From Tissierella sp032104385 (lineage in GTDB: Bacteria > Bacillota > Clostridia > Tissierellales > Tissierellaceae): a stretch of DNA of 7,422 nt. The stretch is from NCBI RefSeq assembly GCF_032104385.1, contig NZ_DAMCHJ010000032.1, positions 1 to 7,422 on the forward strand, written 5' to 3'. The translations under genes were made by a program, and so were the position numbers. Position 1 is the first letter of the stretch; the number at the start of each line of letters is the position of its first letter. The notes below the pieces were generated by a model, which was not told the DNA's origin, made no database searches, and saw only the letters and a program-made list of their open reading frames with translations. Positions 1-6,130 of this stretch are shown one piece after another.

Positions 1-1
1 A

Positions 2-487
2 GATGCCTATGTATCTATTCATTTTAATGCTTTAAATGCAATATGGGGTACTCATGGAGGAATAGAAACATATCATCACCCTAGTTCAATAAAAGGTAAG
101 GAATTAGCGGAACTAATCCAGGATGAATTAATTAAAGAAACTGGACTAAGAGATAGAGGAGTTAAATCAGCTAATTTTCAAGTGTTAAGAGAAACAAAGA
201 TGGTGTCCATATTAGCAGAATGTGGATTTATGGACAATTTAGAAGAAGCTAAACTAATGCTAAATGAAAATTATCAGATGAGATGTGCTAGAGCTATAGC
301 TAAAGGAATCTGTAAATATTTTGGTGTTGAGTATAAAGAAGAAAAGAAAGATGAACCTTCCCCATGGGCAGCTGATGATTGGGAATGGGGAGTTAAAAAT
401 AACATAGTAGATGGTAAAAATCCTCAAGGTATACCTACAAGAGAGCAAATTATATCTATGATAAGAAGAAGTAAAAATATTGACTAG
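2..487 (+). CDS. N-acetylmuramoyl-L-alanine amidase (Amidase_3), 3' part only
   Basis: The reading frame is open from the window edge and gives the last 161 residues; the start lies upstream. It matches zinc amidases that cut the bond between MurNAc and L-Ala in peptidoglycan. Visible hallmarks are SIHFNA (residues 5-10 of the visible part, with zinc-ligand His7), a GGIETY segment near 19-24, and the catalytic-Glu motif AECGFM (Glu73). The first His and Glu zinc ligands would lie upstream and cannot be checked. After a charged linker (about 108-119) comes a short C-terminal module, about 120-155, with the pattern PWA..DWEWGVK..IVDG.NP.G.PTREQ. From memory, this module resembles tails seen on clostridial and phage-type lytic enzymes. 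The protein could be a sporulation or germination amidase or a prophage endolysin; the fragment does not decide. No holin or other phage gene is visible. Confidence 0.88.
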   Translation, partial: DAYVSIHFNALNAIWGTHGGIETYHHPSSIKGKELAELIQDELIKETGLRDRGVKSANFQVLRETKMVSILAECGFMDNLEEAKLMLNENYQMRCARAIAKGICKYFGVEYKEEKKDEPSPWAADDWEWGVKNNIVDGKNPQGIPTREQIISMIRRSKNID

Positions 488-729
488 AATTAGTTTTAGC
501 TTTCTTATTGGAAATCTTATTGTGGATTTTAAAATAAAGAGATTCGATAGGAGAAAAATTTAGATAAGAACAAATAGAATAGAACCATTAGTTTCTGTTT
601 TTTTAACGTCAAAAATAGTTTTACTTATTTGTCTTTAATAGTTGTTTTAATTTTTATAAAATCGTGTGAATATGTGTATTTAATGTCATTTGCATTTATA
701 ATGAGCAATAGAGAATTAAAAATACTATA
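488..729. other. Intergenic AT-rich stretch with no gene seen
   Basis: Stops are frequent in all frames and no open frame here has a credible ribosome binding site. A weak hairpin of four to five pairs (581-585 with 591-596, one base bulged) is followed by a T run at 598-604 and could be a poor terminator for the amidase gene. A lone GGAG at 550-553 has no start codon at a usable distance. Nothing else stands out. Confidence 0.5.
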
Positions 730-765
730 AAAAAAAGAGAAGTGGAATTCCACTTCTCTTTTTTT
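730..765. terminator. Two-way rho-independent terminator between convergent genes
   Basis: This is a perfect 36-bp palindrome centred on GAATTC at 745-750. A GC-containing core, AGAGAAGTG with its complement, is flanked by an A run on the left and a T run on the right. Read on either strand it gives a hairpin followed by a U tract. It therefore ends both the amidase transcript (+) and the SASP transcript (-). It lies 15 bp beyond the SASP stop codon. Confidence 0.9.
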
Positions 766-780
766 CTTGTTATTCTAATA

Positions 781-987
781 TTATTTTCCAGCTAATTGAT
801 TTTGAGCAGACTCAACTAATTTTTTTACCATATATCCGCCTACATATCCATTTTGTCTTGAGGTTAAATTTCCTTTATCCATAGAATTATAATTTGTCAT
901 ACCTAGTTCATTTGCTATTTCTAATTTCATTTGGTTTAAGGCTGCTCTAGCTTCTGGAACAACTATTCTGTTACTATTATTAGCCAT
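781..987 (-). CDS. Alpha/beta-type small acid-soluble spore protein (SASP), 68 aa
   Basis: Proteins of this family coat forespore DNA, protect it from UV and hydrolysis, and are degraded at germination by the GPR protease. The product, starting MANNSNRIVV, carries both family signatures. The first is KLEIANELGM (about residues 22-31), which contains the GPR cleavage site after Glu. The second is the RQNGYVGGYMVKKLVE segment (about 44-59). The length of 68 residues is typical. The start at 987 is chosen over an in-frame ATG at 1014 because a full AAAGGAGG site (complement of 996-1003) sits 8 nt upstream of it. An N-terminal extension from 1014 would also place that binding site inside the coding sequence. 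The gene stands alone, transcribed away from the deacetylase gene, and ends at the palindromic terminator. Confidence 0.96.
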   Translation of the reverse strand: MANNSNRIVVPEARAALNQMKLEIANELGMTNYNSMDKGNLTSRQNGYVGGYMVKKLVESAQNQLAGK

Positions 988-1032
988 TTTATAAACCTCC
1001 TTTTTCAACAACAAAATCTGTCGTTGTAATAT

Positions 1033-1061
1033 TAATATAACCTTTAGAAAAAAATATATTC
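1033..1061 (-). promoter_or_regulatory. Possible sigma-G promoter of the 68-aa SASP gene
   Basis: On the minus strand, GAATA (complement of 1057-1061) is followed after 17 bp by TATATTA (complement of 1033-1039). The sigma-G consensus I recall is GMATR, 18 bp, CATWMTA. The -35 element matches fully, the -10 matches at five of seven positions, and the spacer is one base short. The predicted transcript would start about 40 nt before the start codon. Other AT-rich alignments are possible, so this is only a candidate. Sigma-G control is expected from the family. Confidence 0.35.
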
Positions 1062-1219
1062 TGGTAAATAATTATAAATTGTATAAGTATAGGTAGTTTA
1101 GTTAATAATTATAATTTAATTTAATTTTATAATTAATGGATTACATTGAGGATATTTTGTAATATAAATTTAAATTTGGAATAAATTATATAATATAAGT
1201 ATTTGGAGGGGGTGTAGTT

Positions 1220-1996
1220 GTGAGGAACAGATATTATAGGAATGATATTAACATTACTGTTAGATTGTTAGTAATTTTATGCGTATCATTAGTTTTTTTG
1301 GTATACGTTACGGTTAAAACAACAGGAAATATAGCAGCCGTATTTGCTCCAACAAAAGAACTACCTATATATAGCGTTGAGATACCGGAGAAGAAAATTG
1401 CCATAAGCTTTGATGCAGCTTGGGGCAATGAATACACCAATTGTATATTGGATACACTAGATAAATACAATGTAAAGAGTACATTCTTTTTAGTAGGATT
1501 TTGGGTAGATAAATATCCGGAAGATGTAAAGGAAATCGCAAAAAGGGGTCATGATGTAGGAAATCATTCAACTACTCATCCAAATATGCCCCAGTTAAGT
1601 CAAGAAAAAATATTGGAAGAAATTAATACAACAGGAGAAAAAATTGAAGAACTAACAGGAAAAAAACCAATATTGTTTAGACCACCTTTTGGTGATTACA
1701 ATGATAATCTTATTCGTATATGTAGGGAGAATGGATATTATGCAATACAGTGGGATGTTGATTCTCTTGACTGGAAAGAGTTAGGGGTGCAGCCTGTCGT
1801 TGATAGAGTAACAAGGAACGTAAGAAATGGTTCCATTGTATTGTTCCACAACAATGCAAAATATATTAGTGAATATTTGCCATTGGTTATTGAAAGATTG
1901 CAGGAAAATGGTTATGAAATAGTACCTATTTCTGAATTGATATATAAAGAGGATTTTACAATGGATAATACTGGAAGGCAGATTTTAACAAAATAA
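1220..1996 (+). CDS. pdaB: PdaB-like sporulation polysaccharide deacetylase, membrane anchored
   Basis: This is a NodB-fold carbohydrate esterase family 4 protein of 258 residues, close to the usual PdaB length. Such enzymes remove acetyl groups from peptidoglycan sugars; PdaB homologues act during spore cortex formation. A short basic N-terminus and one hydrophobic segment (about 15-33) suggest a signal anchor with the catalytic domain outside the membrane. Motif 1 is SFDAAWG (63-69): the catalytic-base Asp65 is present, but the second Asp of the usual FDD is Ala66, as in the FDxxWG pattern of PdaB proteins. Motif 2 is NHSTTH (115-120, His116 and His120), motif 3 RPPFGDYN (154-161), motif 4 WDVDS (178-182) and motif 5 LFHNN (208-212, His210). 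The start is GTG with GGAGGGGG (1205-1212) 7 nt upstream. It probably shares a transcript with the next gene. No confident promoter was found in the AT-rich 1015-1219 gap. Confidence 0.85.
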   Translation: MRNRYYRNDINITVRLLVILCVSLVFLVYVTVKTTGNIAAVFAPTKELPIYSVEIPEKKIAISFDAAWGNEYTNCILDTLDKYNVKSTFFLVGFWVDKYPEDVKEIAKRGHDVGNHSTTHPNMPQLSQEKILEEINTTGEKIEELTGKKPILFRPPFGDYNDNLIRICRENGYYAIQWDVDSLDWKELGVQPVVDRVTRNVRNGSIVLFHNNAKYISEYLPLVIERLQENGYEIVPISELIYKEDFTMDNTGRQILTK

Positions 1997-2020
1997 ATAA
2001 GGATTTGGGGCGATATAGTG

Positions 2021-2026
2021 AAGGAG
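2021..2026 (+). promoter_or_regulatory. Ribosome binding site that sets the start of the Mur-like gene
   Basis: AAGGAG is spaced 6 nt from ATG at 2033. It falls inside the longer frame that would begin at GTG 2018, whose own upstream site is only GGGG at 2007-2010. The better match and spacing favour the ATG. Confidence 0.65.
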
Positions 2027-2032
2027 CAACAA

Positions 2033-2656
2033 ATGATAATAATTGGGATAGTTGAAAATACTTTAGAAAGAACAACTTTTAAACTCTTAAAAAAGATATT
2101 TTGCATATCCAATTATGTTATATATTATGAAAATCAATATGGAAATATGGCAATATTGAATAAAGAAAATAATATTATATTCATAATTGATATAAGTCCT
2201 AATTTAATAATGCCTTTGAAGGAAATCGGAATAGACTTTAATATATTAATCCATACCTTCCTAAATACGGAGGATTATGAAAATCAAAATTTACAGCAAT
2301 TATTTAGTAAATCAGAATATGTAGTAATAAATTGTGACGAGGATAAGTGGAATTATCTCTTAGATAATAACATTAAATCAATAGTTATAACTTATGGATT
2401 TAATAATAAAGCGACTATAAATCCATCTAGTTATAATATTGACGATGTAATGGAGTTAAACATATGTTTTCAAAGAGAAATAAAAGGAATAAATAGTACT
2501 ACAATCGAACCATTTGAATTGCCTATAAAGATTCACTCCACAGAGAAACTAGATATTTATCCAGTTATAGCAACTATTACCTGTATTTTACTTCTAGGTA
2601 TAGATGAATTTTCTATGGATAATTTTATGTATTCCAATGTCAATTTAATAAAATGA
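2033..2656 (+). CDS. Unknown protein resembling a Mur ligase central domain without its P-loop
   Basis: I do not recognise this as a named gene. The 207-residue product has a Mur-ligase-like order of segments. The N-terminus, MIIIGIVENTLERTTF, sits where GITGTNGKTTT normally lies. VVINCDEDKW (97-106) resembles the AVxNxDD segment, IVITYGFNNKAT (117-128) resembles the strand and YGF region after it, and NIC..REI followed by IEPFELPIKI and an A-T-ITCILLLGI helix (177-190) resembles the end of the central domain. The glycines and lysine of the ATP-binding loop are replaced (E, L, E), and there is no C-terminal ligase domain, so it is probably not a working ligase. The start is ATG at 2033 because AAGGAG (2021-2026) lies 6 nt before it. 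An in-frame GTG at 2018 with a weaker GGGG would add five residues. It follows the deacetylase gene by 36 bp, so co-transcription and a cell-wall or spore role are plausible inferences only. Confidence 0.75.
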   Translation: MIIIGIVENTLERTTFKLLKKIFCISNYVIYYENQYGNMAILNKENNIIFIIDISPNLIMPLKEIGIDFNILIHTFLNTEDYENQNLQQLFSKSEYVVINCDEDKWNYLLDNNIKSIVITYGFNNKATINPSSYNIDDVMELNICFQREIKGINSTTIEPFELPIKIHSTEKLDIYPVIATITCILLLGIDEFSMDNFMYSNVNLIK

Positions 2657-2735
2657 AGAAGATGTACTGAGCAAACAATTGAAAAAGTTTTAACAAATTT
2701 TCTATAAAAAAGAAGGAGTTTTAAAACTTTTGTCT

Positions 2736-2789
2736 AATAATAGATATATACGAAAGATGAATTTCTTATATCTATTATTTTTTGTTTTT
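2736..2789 (+). terminator. AT-rich rho-independent terminator after the Mur-like gene
   Basis: The 13-bp arm AATAATAGATATA (2736-2748) pairs perfectly with 2767-2779. Four further pairs, GAAA 2752-2755 with TTTC 2762-2765, can form in the loop. The 3' arm runs into a T-rich tail (2778-2789). The stem has one G-C pair, so it is weak thermodynamically, but shape and position between two genes fit a terminator. Confidence 0.6.
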
Positions 2790-2863
2790 ATTCATATTAC
2801 TTTTCTATGTGGAATATATTAGATATAGATTAAAAAACATAGGAATAGAGGGGGACAATAGCA

Positions 2864-3538
2864 ATGCTTGATAAGATTATGGATACTAATAACGTAAGGT
2901 TAGTAGGGAAAGTGGTAAGTGAAAAAGTTTTTAGCCATGAAATGTACGGAGAAGGATTTTATAATATTGACTTAGAAGTACCTAGGTTGAGTGATTCAGT
3001 AGATTTGTTACCTGTTACAGTTTCAGAAAGGCTTATGGTAGATGTGGATTTGTCTATTGGGGGGTATATTATAGTAGAAGGACAACTGAGATCTTACAAT
3101 AGATATATAGATAATGGGAATAGATTAGTTCTAACCATATTTGCAAAGGATATATATATGCCAAATGAAGATGAATTAACAGAAGCTTTGAAAAAGCCAA
3201 ATGAAATTTATTTGGATGGGTATATATGTAAAAAACCAATTTATAGAACGACACCTTTTGGCAGAGAAATAACAGATATCTTAATGGCAGTCAATAGATC
3301 TTACAATAAATCTGATTACATACCGTGTATTTCATGGGGAAGAAATGCACGATTTTGTGAGAAGATGCTAGTAGGAGATCATATTAAACTTTGGGGAAGA
3401 ATACAAAGTAGAGAATATCACAAAAAATTTGCTGATGGGGAGTTAGAGAAAAAAATTGCTTTTGAAGTATCAATATCAAAACTGGAATATGTGGAAAATG
3501 ACAATAACAGATTGGCATTATGCGAAGAAGAATTATAA
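2864..3538 (+). CDS. Single-stranded DNA-binding protein with two OB folds
   Basis: The 224-residue product looks like two SSB-type OB domains in tandem. Domain 1 (about 9-100) begins NNVRLVGKVVSE and contains GGYIIVEGQLRSY (66-78). Domain 2 (about 112-210) repeats the plan, with IYLDGYICKKPIYR, then YIPCISWGRNARFCEK (152-167), GDHIKLWGRIQSREY (171-185) and a final strand ending ISKLEYVE. The second half is the closer match to classical SSB (IPxxxWG..A.FC......GD.....GRxQ.R.Y). It lacks the flexible tail and acidic DDDIPF-like tip of housekeeping SSB and simply ends CEEEL. It is therefore likely an accessory DNA-binding protein rather than the replicative one, and its partner and role are unknown. 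The start at 2864 has GAGGGGG (2848-2854) 9 nt upstream; a second Met, codon 6, has no such site. Terminators or promoters on both sides suggest a single-gene unit. Confidence 0.82.
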   Translation: MLDKIMDTNNVRLVGKVVSEKVFSHEMYGEGFYNIDLEVPRLSDSVDLLPVTVSERLMVDVDLSIGGYIIVEGQLRSYNRYIDNGNRLVLTIFAKDIYMPNEDELTEALKKPNEIYLDGYICKKPIYRTTPFGREITDILMAVNRSYNKSDYIPCISWGRNARFCEKMLVGDHIKLWGRIQSREYHKKFADGELEKKIAFEVSISKLEYVENDNNRLALCEEEL

Positions 3539-3569
3539 GATAATTTATAGATACAAAAATGATATTTAG

Positions 3570-3578
3570 TGCTATAAT
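3570..3578 (+). promoter_or_regulatory. Extended -10 sigma-A promoter of hpt
   Basis: TGC followed by TATAAT (3573-3578) is a full extended -10 element. The -35 position 17 bp upstream (3550-3555) reads GATACA and matches the consensus only at its last three bases, as is common for extended -10 promoters. The implied transcript starts near 3585, about 32 nt before the start codon. Confidence 0.7.
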
Positions 3579-3616
3579 ATTGATAATATTAATTTAATAG
3601 AGAGGAGAGAATTAGC

Positions 3617-4141
3617 TTGGATAGTAACAAAAGAGAAAGAACTCTTTATAGTAAAGAAGATATAGCTACTCGCGTTAAAGAATTAGGTAAAATCATATCT
3701 AAGGAATACAAAGATAAGAATCTATTAGTGATATCATTGCTTAGGGGTAGTTTTATTTTTGCTTCGGATTTGGTTAGAGAGTTATCCATACCAGTGGAGA
3801 TTGATTTTATGACAACTGCTAGTTATGGACATGATGAAATATCATCAGGTAATGTGGAGATTGTACATGATATTAGGGCAGATATTGAAGGAAAAGATAT
3901 TTTAATTGTAGATGATATTATTGATTCTGGATATACATTAAATAAGGTAAAGGAGATTTTAAGCCTAAAAAATCCAAATTCTGTTAAGATATGTGTAATG
4001 TTGGATAAGCCTAGTAGGAGAAAGGTAGATATAAATCCAGACTTTGTAGGATTTAGTATACCAGATGTCTTTATTGTGGGATATGGGCTTAATTATGGTG
4101 ATCACTATAGGAATATACCATATATTTTTACATTTGACTAA
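3617..4141 (+). CDS. hpt: Hypoxanthine phosphoribosyltransferase
   Basis: This cytosolic purine-salvage enzyme joins hypoxanthine or guanine to PRPP, giving IMP or GMP and pyrophosphate. All type I phosphoribosyltransferase elements are visible in the 174 residues. They are the pyrophosphate loop LLRGS (41-45), the flexible-loop segment MTTASYG (65-71), the PRPP-binding motif ILIVDDIIDSGYTL (95-108), the purine-contacting LDKPSRR (Lys131), and the C-terminal base-recognition stretch IPDVFIVGYGLNYGDHYR (148-165). The length is normal for bacterial enzymes. Translation starts at TTG with AGAGGAG (3601-3607) 9 nt upstream; no ATG start fits. It has its own promoter and a hairpin directly after the stop, so it is probably transcribed alone. 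In many Firmicutes hpt lies beside tilS and ftsH, but neither is here. Confidence 0.96.
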   Translation: MDSNKRERTLYSKEDIATRVKELGKIISKEYKDKNLLVISLLRGSFIFASDLVRELSIPVEIDFMTTASYGHDEISSGNVEIVHDIRADIEGKDILIVDDIIDSGYTLNKVKEILSLKNPNSVKICVMLDKPSRRKVDINPDFVGFSIPDVFIVGYGLNYGDHYRNIPYIFTFD

Positions 4142-4176
4142 AAATTCACCTACAGAATTATTCTGTAGGTGAATTT
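4142..4176 (+). terminator. Perfect 16-bp hairpin right after hpt
   Basis: AAATTCACCTACAGAA (4142-4157) pairs perfectly with 4161-4176 around a three-base loop. The 5' arm begins at the base after the hpt stop codon. The tail is only TTTATT, a weak U tract, so it may allow some read-through into the protease gene 35 bp further on. Confidence 0.75.
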
Positions 4177-4211
4177 ATTGTCATGAAAGTTATTTGAATG
4201 GAGATGAAAAT

Positions 4212-5120
4212 ATGAAAGAATCTAAAAGAAATTATATTCTAGAAGTTAATTTATTATATTTATTATTAGGACTTTTATTGTTTTTTCTTGGTTCAGTAGT
4301 ACAAGACAGAGAAATATATTCAGGATTATTAATTACAGAATATATAATAATACTCATACCTAATTTAATCTATATGAAATCAAAGAAGATACCTTTAAAA
4401 CAATCCTTAAGACTAAATAAAATTAGTTTAAGGCAAATAGGGTATATTATTTTGATTACGATTTTTTCTTATCCCATAGCAATATTTTTTAATACTTTAG
4501 TAATGACTATATTGGGTTTTTTTGGAGAATTGATACCTAGTTCTGTTCCTTTACCTGAGAATATGGGATTATATTTTTTAAGTATTTTTATTATAGCTTT
4601 AGCACCGGGTATATGTGAAGAAGTCATGTTTAGAGGTGCCATGATGGATGCATATAGTATAATGGGAAAAAAGAAAGCAATAATTTACTCAGCTTTCTTA
4701 TTTGGACTTTTCCATTTAAACCTTCAAAATCTATTGGGACCTATATTTCTTGGGATAATATTCGGAATCATAGTATATAAGACTAACTCAATTTATTCTT
4801 CTATACTTGCTCATATTTTAAATAATAGTATAGCCATGACAATTGGATATTTTGGAATGAAGGCTCAAAGTGAAATTGGGGAGATTAAAGCTTATGAAGT
4901 GCCAAATCAAATCCAAATGTTAATTTTACTCTTGACAATAGGTATATTTGCTTTAATATCATCTATTATTCTTATAAAATTAATAAAGAAATTGCCACCA
5001 GGAGAGATTATTATAAAAGATGATGTGCAATATGAAGATACTAAGTTTGTATACTATCTTCCAATAGTAGGTATCATATTTTTATTTATAATCATAAACA
5101 TTAAATATTTATTCATTTAA
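4212..5120 (+). CDS. CPBP-family (CAAX/Abi) intramembrane protease
   Basis: The 302-residue integral membrane protein has roughly eight hydrophobic segments. All CPBP (PF02517) glutamate-protease motifs are intact: EEVMFR (136-141, with Glu136, Glu137 and Arg141), FGLFH (164-168, His168), and HILNN (201-205, His201 and Asn204/Asn205). Family members act as site-specific proteases or take part in peptide maturation and bacteriocin self-immunity; the substrate here cannot be told. No bacteriocin gene lies nearby. A hydrophilic loop of about 20 residues (261-279) separates a final C-terminal membrane segment. The start at ATG 4212 is chosen because GGAG (4200-4203) lies 8 nt upstream; an in-frame TTG at 4194 lacks a binding site. 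No clear promoter fits between the hpt hairpin and this start. Confidence 0.9.
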   Translation: MKESKRNYILEVNLLYLLLGLLLFFLGSVVQDREIYSGLLITEYIIILIPNLIYMKSKKIPLKQSLRLNKISLRQIGYIILITIFSYPIAIFFNTLVMTILGFFGELIPSSVPLPENMGLYFLSIFIIALAPGICEEVMFRGAMMDAYSIMGKKKAIIYSAFLFGLFHLNLQNLLGPIFLGIIFGIIVYKTNSIYSSILAHILNNSIAMTIGYFGMKAQSEIGEIKAYEVPNQIQMLILLLTIGIFALISSIILIKLIKKLPPGEIIIKDDVQYEDTKFVYYLPIVGIIFLFIIINIKYLFI

Positions 5121-5150
5121 GAATAATTGAAGGGGTTCTTTCTCATAATA
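5121..5150 (+). promoter_or_regulatory. Sigma-G promoter, exact consensus match
   Basis: GAATA (5121-5125), exactly 18 bp, then CATAATA (5144-5150) fit every position of the forespore sigma-G consensus as I recall it (GMATR, 18 bp, CATWMTA). The -35 starts at the base after the protease stop codon. Transcription would begin about 5156-5158, at the first base of the AGGAGG ribosome site (5156-5161), leaving a leader of only about 13 nt. The gene served is a spore-protein gene, which agrees with forespore control. Confidence 0.8.
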
Positions 5151-5169
5151 GTATTAGGAGGAAGATAAT

Positions 5170-5349
5170 ATGAAAAAAGAAAAAATAGAAACATTAGAAG
5201 ATAAACTAAAATATGAAATAGCTGAAGAGCTTGGATTAACGGAGAAAATTAAAGAAGTAGGATGGGCAGGATTAACTGCTAAAGAATCTGGTAGAATAGG
5301 TGGATTAATTACTGTAAGGAAAAGAGAAATGAATAAGAAAAACAAATAA
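5170..5349 (+). CDS. Small SspF-like alpha/beta-type SASP, 59 aa
   Basis: This short gene gives a highly charged 59-residue protein. Residues 13-23, LKYEIAEELGL, are the SASP signature with the GPR cleavage site after Glu16. VGWAGLTAKESGRIGG (30-45) is the second conserved segment, with the WGxLTAKExGxxGG pattern of the short SspF-like branch rather than the RQNGxVGG pattern of the 68-residue SASP in this window. The C-terminus is very basic (KREMNKKNK). It presumably binds forespore DNA as a minor SASP. The start at ATG 5170 has AGGAGG (5156-5161) 8 nt upstream. A matching sigma-G promoter precedes it, and only 19 bp without any hairpin separates it from the methyltransferase gene. Confidence 0.9.
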   Translation: MKKEKIETLEDKLKYEIAEELGLTEKIKEVGWAGLTAKESGRIGGLITVRKREMNKKNK

Positions 5350-5355
5350 AATAAA

Positions 5356-5364
5356 AAGGGGGGG
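5356..5364 (+). promoter_or_regulatory. Unusual poly-G ribosome binding site of the methyltransferase gene
   Basis: AAGGGGGGG contains seven consecutive Gs 4 nt before ATG 5369. Pairing with the ribosomal anti-Shine-Dalgarno sequence would use G-U pairs. G runs this long are rare in such AT-rich DNA. Confidence 0.6.
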
Positions 5365-5368
5365 CAAT

Positions 5369-6103
5369 ATGTACGATAAATTTGCTAATATTTATGATGA
5401 ATTAATGATGGATTTTAACTATGAGGATTGGTTTAATTATATAGAGGAAATATTTAAAAGGTATGATAAAAAACCTAATAGAATTATAGAGATGGCCTGT
5501 GGAACAGGAAACCTTTCCTACTATCTAGCTAAGAAAGGATATACTTTAACTTGTTTTGATTTATCAGATAATATGCTATCTCAAGCTTATGAAAAGCTAA
5601 GAAGATTTAAAAATGTAAAATTAATAAGGCAAAATATGATAGACTTTAATTTAAAGGGGTCTTATGATTCGGTTATCTCTATATGTGATAGCATAAATTA
5701 TATAATAGATGAGGAAGAACTAGCTAAAACATTTAAAAATGTCTGGAATCATTTAGATGATGGTGGTATATTTATATTTGATATAAATTCTTTTTATAAA
5801 TTAAAGTATATTATAGGGAATAATATTTTTGTAGAGGATAGGGAAGAAGTATTTTATACTTGGCAGAATTATTATGATGAAAATAAAAATATTTGTGAAT
5901 TTTATTTGACATTTTTCTATAGTGAGGATGAAGAATTATATGAAAGATTTGATGAAGAGCATAGGGAGAAAGCTTATGAATTAGATGAAATAATAGGATT
6001 GCTTAAGAAAGCAGGGTTTACGTATATAGACTGTTTTCAAGCATTTGGATTTGAAAAACCAGTGGAAAAGACAGAGAGAATAAATTTTGTTGCAATAAAA
6101 TGA
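5369..6103 (+). CDS. Class I SAM-dependent methyltransferase
   Basis: The 244-residue soluble protein has a Rossmann-type methyltransferase core. The SAM-binding motif I is IIEMACGTGNLSYYLA (39-54), and the acidic residue that binds the ribose is Asp64 in FDLSDNML (63-70). NMIDF (89-93) matches the adenine-contact region, and ICDSINYI (105-112) matches the motif IV strand. The N-terminal MYDKFANIYDELM is typical of this group, which resembles B. subtilis YqeM. An insertion of about 60 acidic, aromatic residues (150-208) probably forms the substrate lid. The substrate is unknown. The start at ATG 5369 follows AAGGGGGGG (5356-5364), an unusual binding site with seven Gs. Only 27 bp separate it from hslO, so the two are probably co-transcribed, and the sspF-like gene upstream may join them. 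Confidence 0.88.
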   Translation: MYDKFANIYDELMMDFNYEDWFNYIEEIFKRYDKKPNRIIEMACGTGNLSYYLAKKGYTLTCFDLSDNMLSQAYEKLRRFKNVKLIRQNMIDFNLKGSYDSVISICDSINYIIDEEELAKTFKNVWNHLDDGGIFIFDINSFYKLKYIIGNNIFVEDREEVFYTWQNYYDENKNICEFYLTFFYSEDEELYERFDEEHREKAYELDEIIGLLKKAGFTYIDCFQAFGFEKPVEKTERINFVAIK

Positions 6104-6130
6104 TAAATATAGATTTTGGGAGTGATTAGG

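Noticed and set aside
260..448. Minus-strand open frame opposite the amidase gene
   Set aside because: It is the antisense shadow of a well-supported coding region, hydrophobic by composition, with no ribosome site.
1141..1219. Promoter of the PdaB-like gene, including a TATAAT at 1189-1194
   Set aside because: No acceptable -35 box lies at the right distance, and no clean sigma-E or sigma-G match was found in this AT-rich stretch.
1234..1571. Two minus-strand frames within the deacetylase gene
   Set aside because: They overlap complete CE4 motifs on the other strand and show no recognisable domain or start signal.
2683..2731. 11-bp inverted repeat (2683-2693 with 2721-2731) and an overlapping palindrome AGTTTTAAAACT at 2717-2728
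   Set aside because: Almost all A and T, in an AT-rich gap next to a better terminator. Such repeats are expected by chance, so no switch is claimed.
3069..3254. Minus-strand frame inside the tandem OB-fold gene
   Set aside because: It is a composition-driven shadow with no start signal, and the plus frame carries SSB motifs.
4194..4211. TTG start for the CPBP protease gene
   Set aside because: It has no ribosome site, whereas ATG 4212 has GGAG at 8 nt.
5154..5345. Minus-strand open frame opposite the 59-aa SASP gene
   Set aside because: The plus strand has a sigma-G promoter, AGGAGG and clear SASP motifs. The minus frame is a low-complexity Ser/Phe/Leu shadow without a ribosome site.
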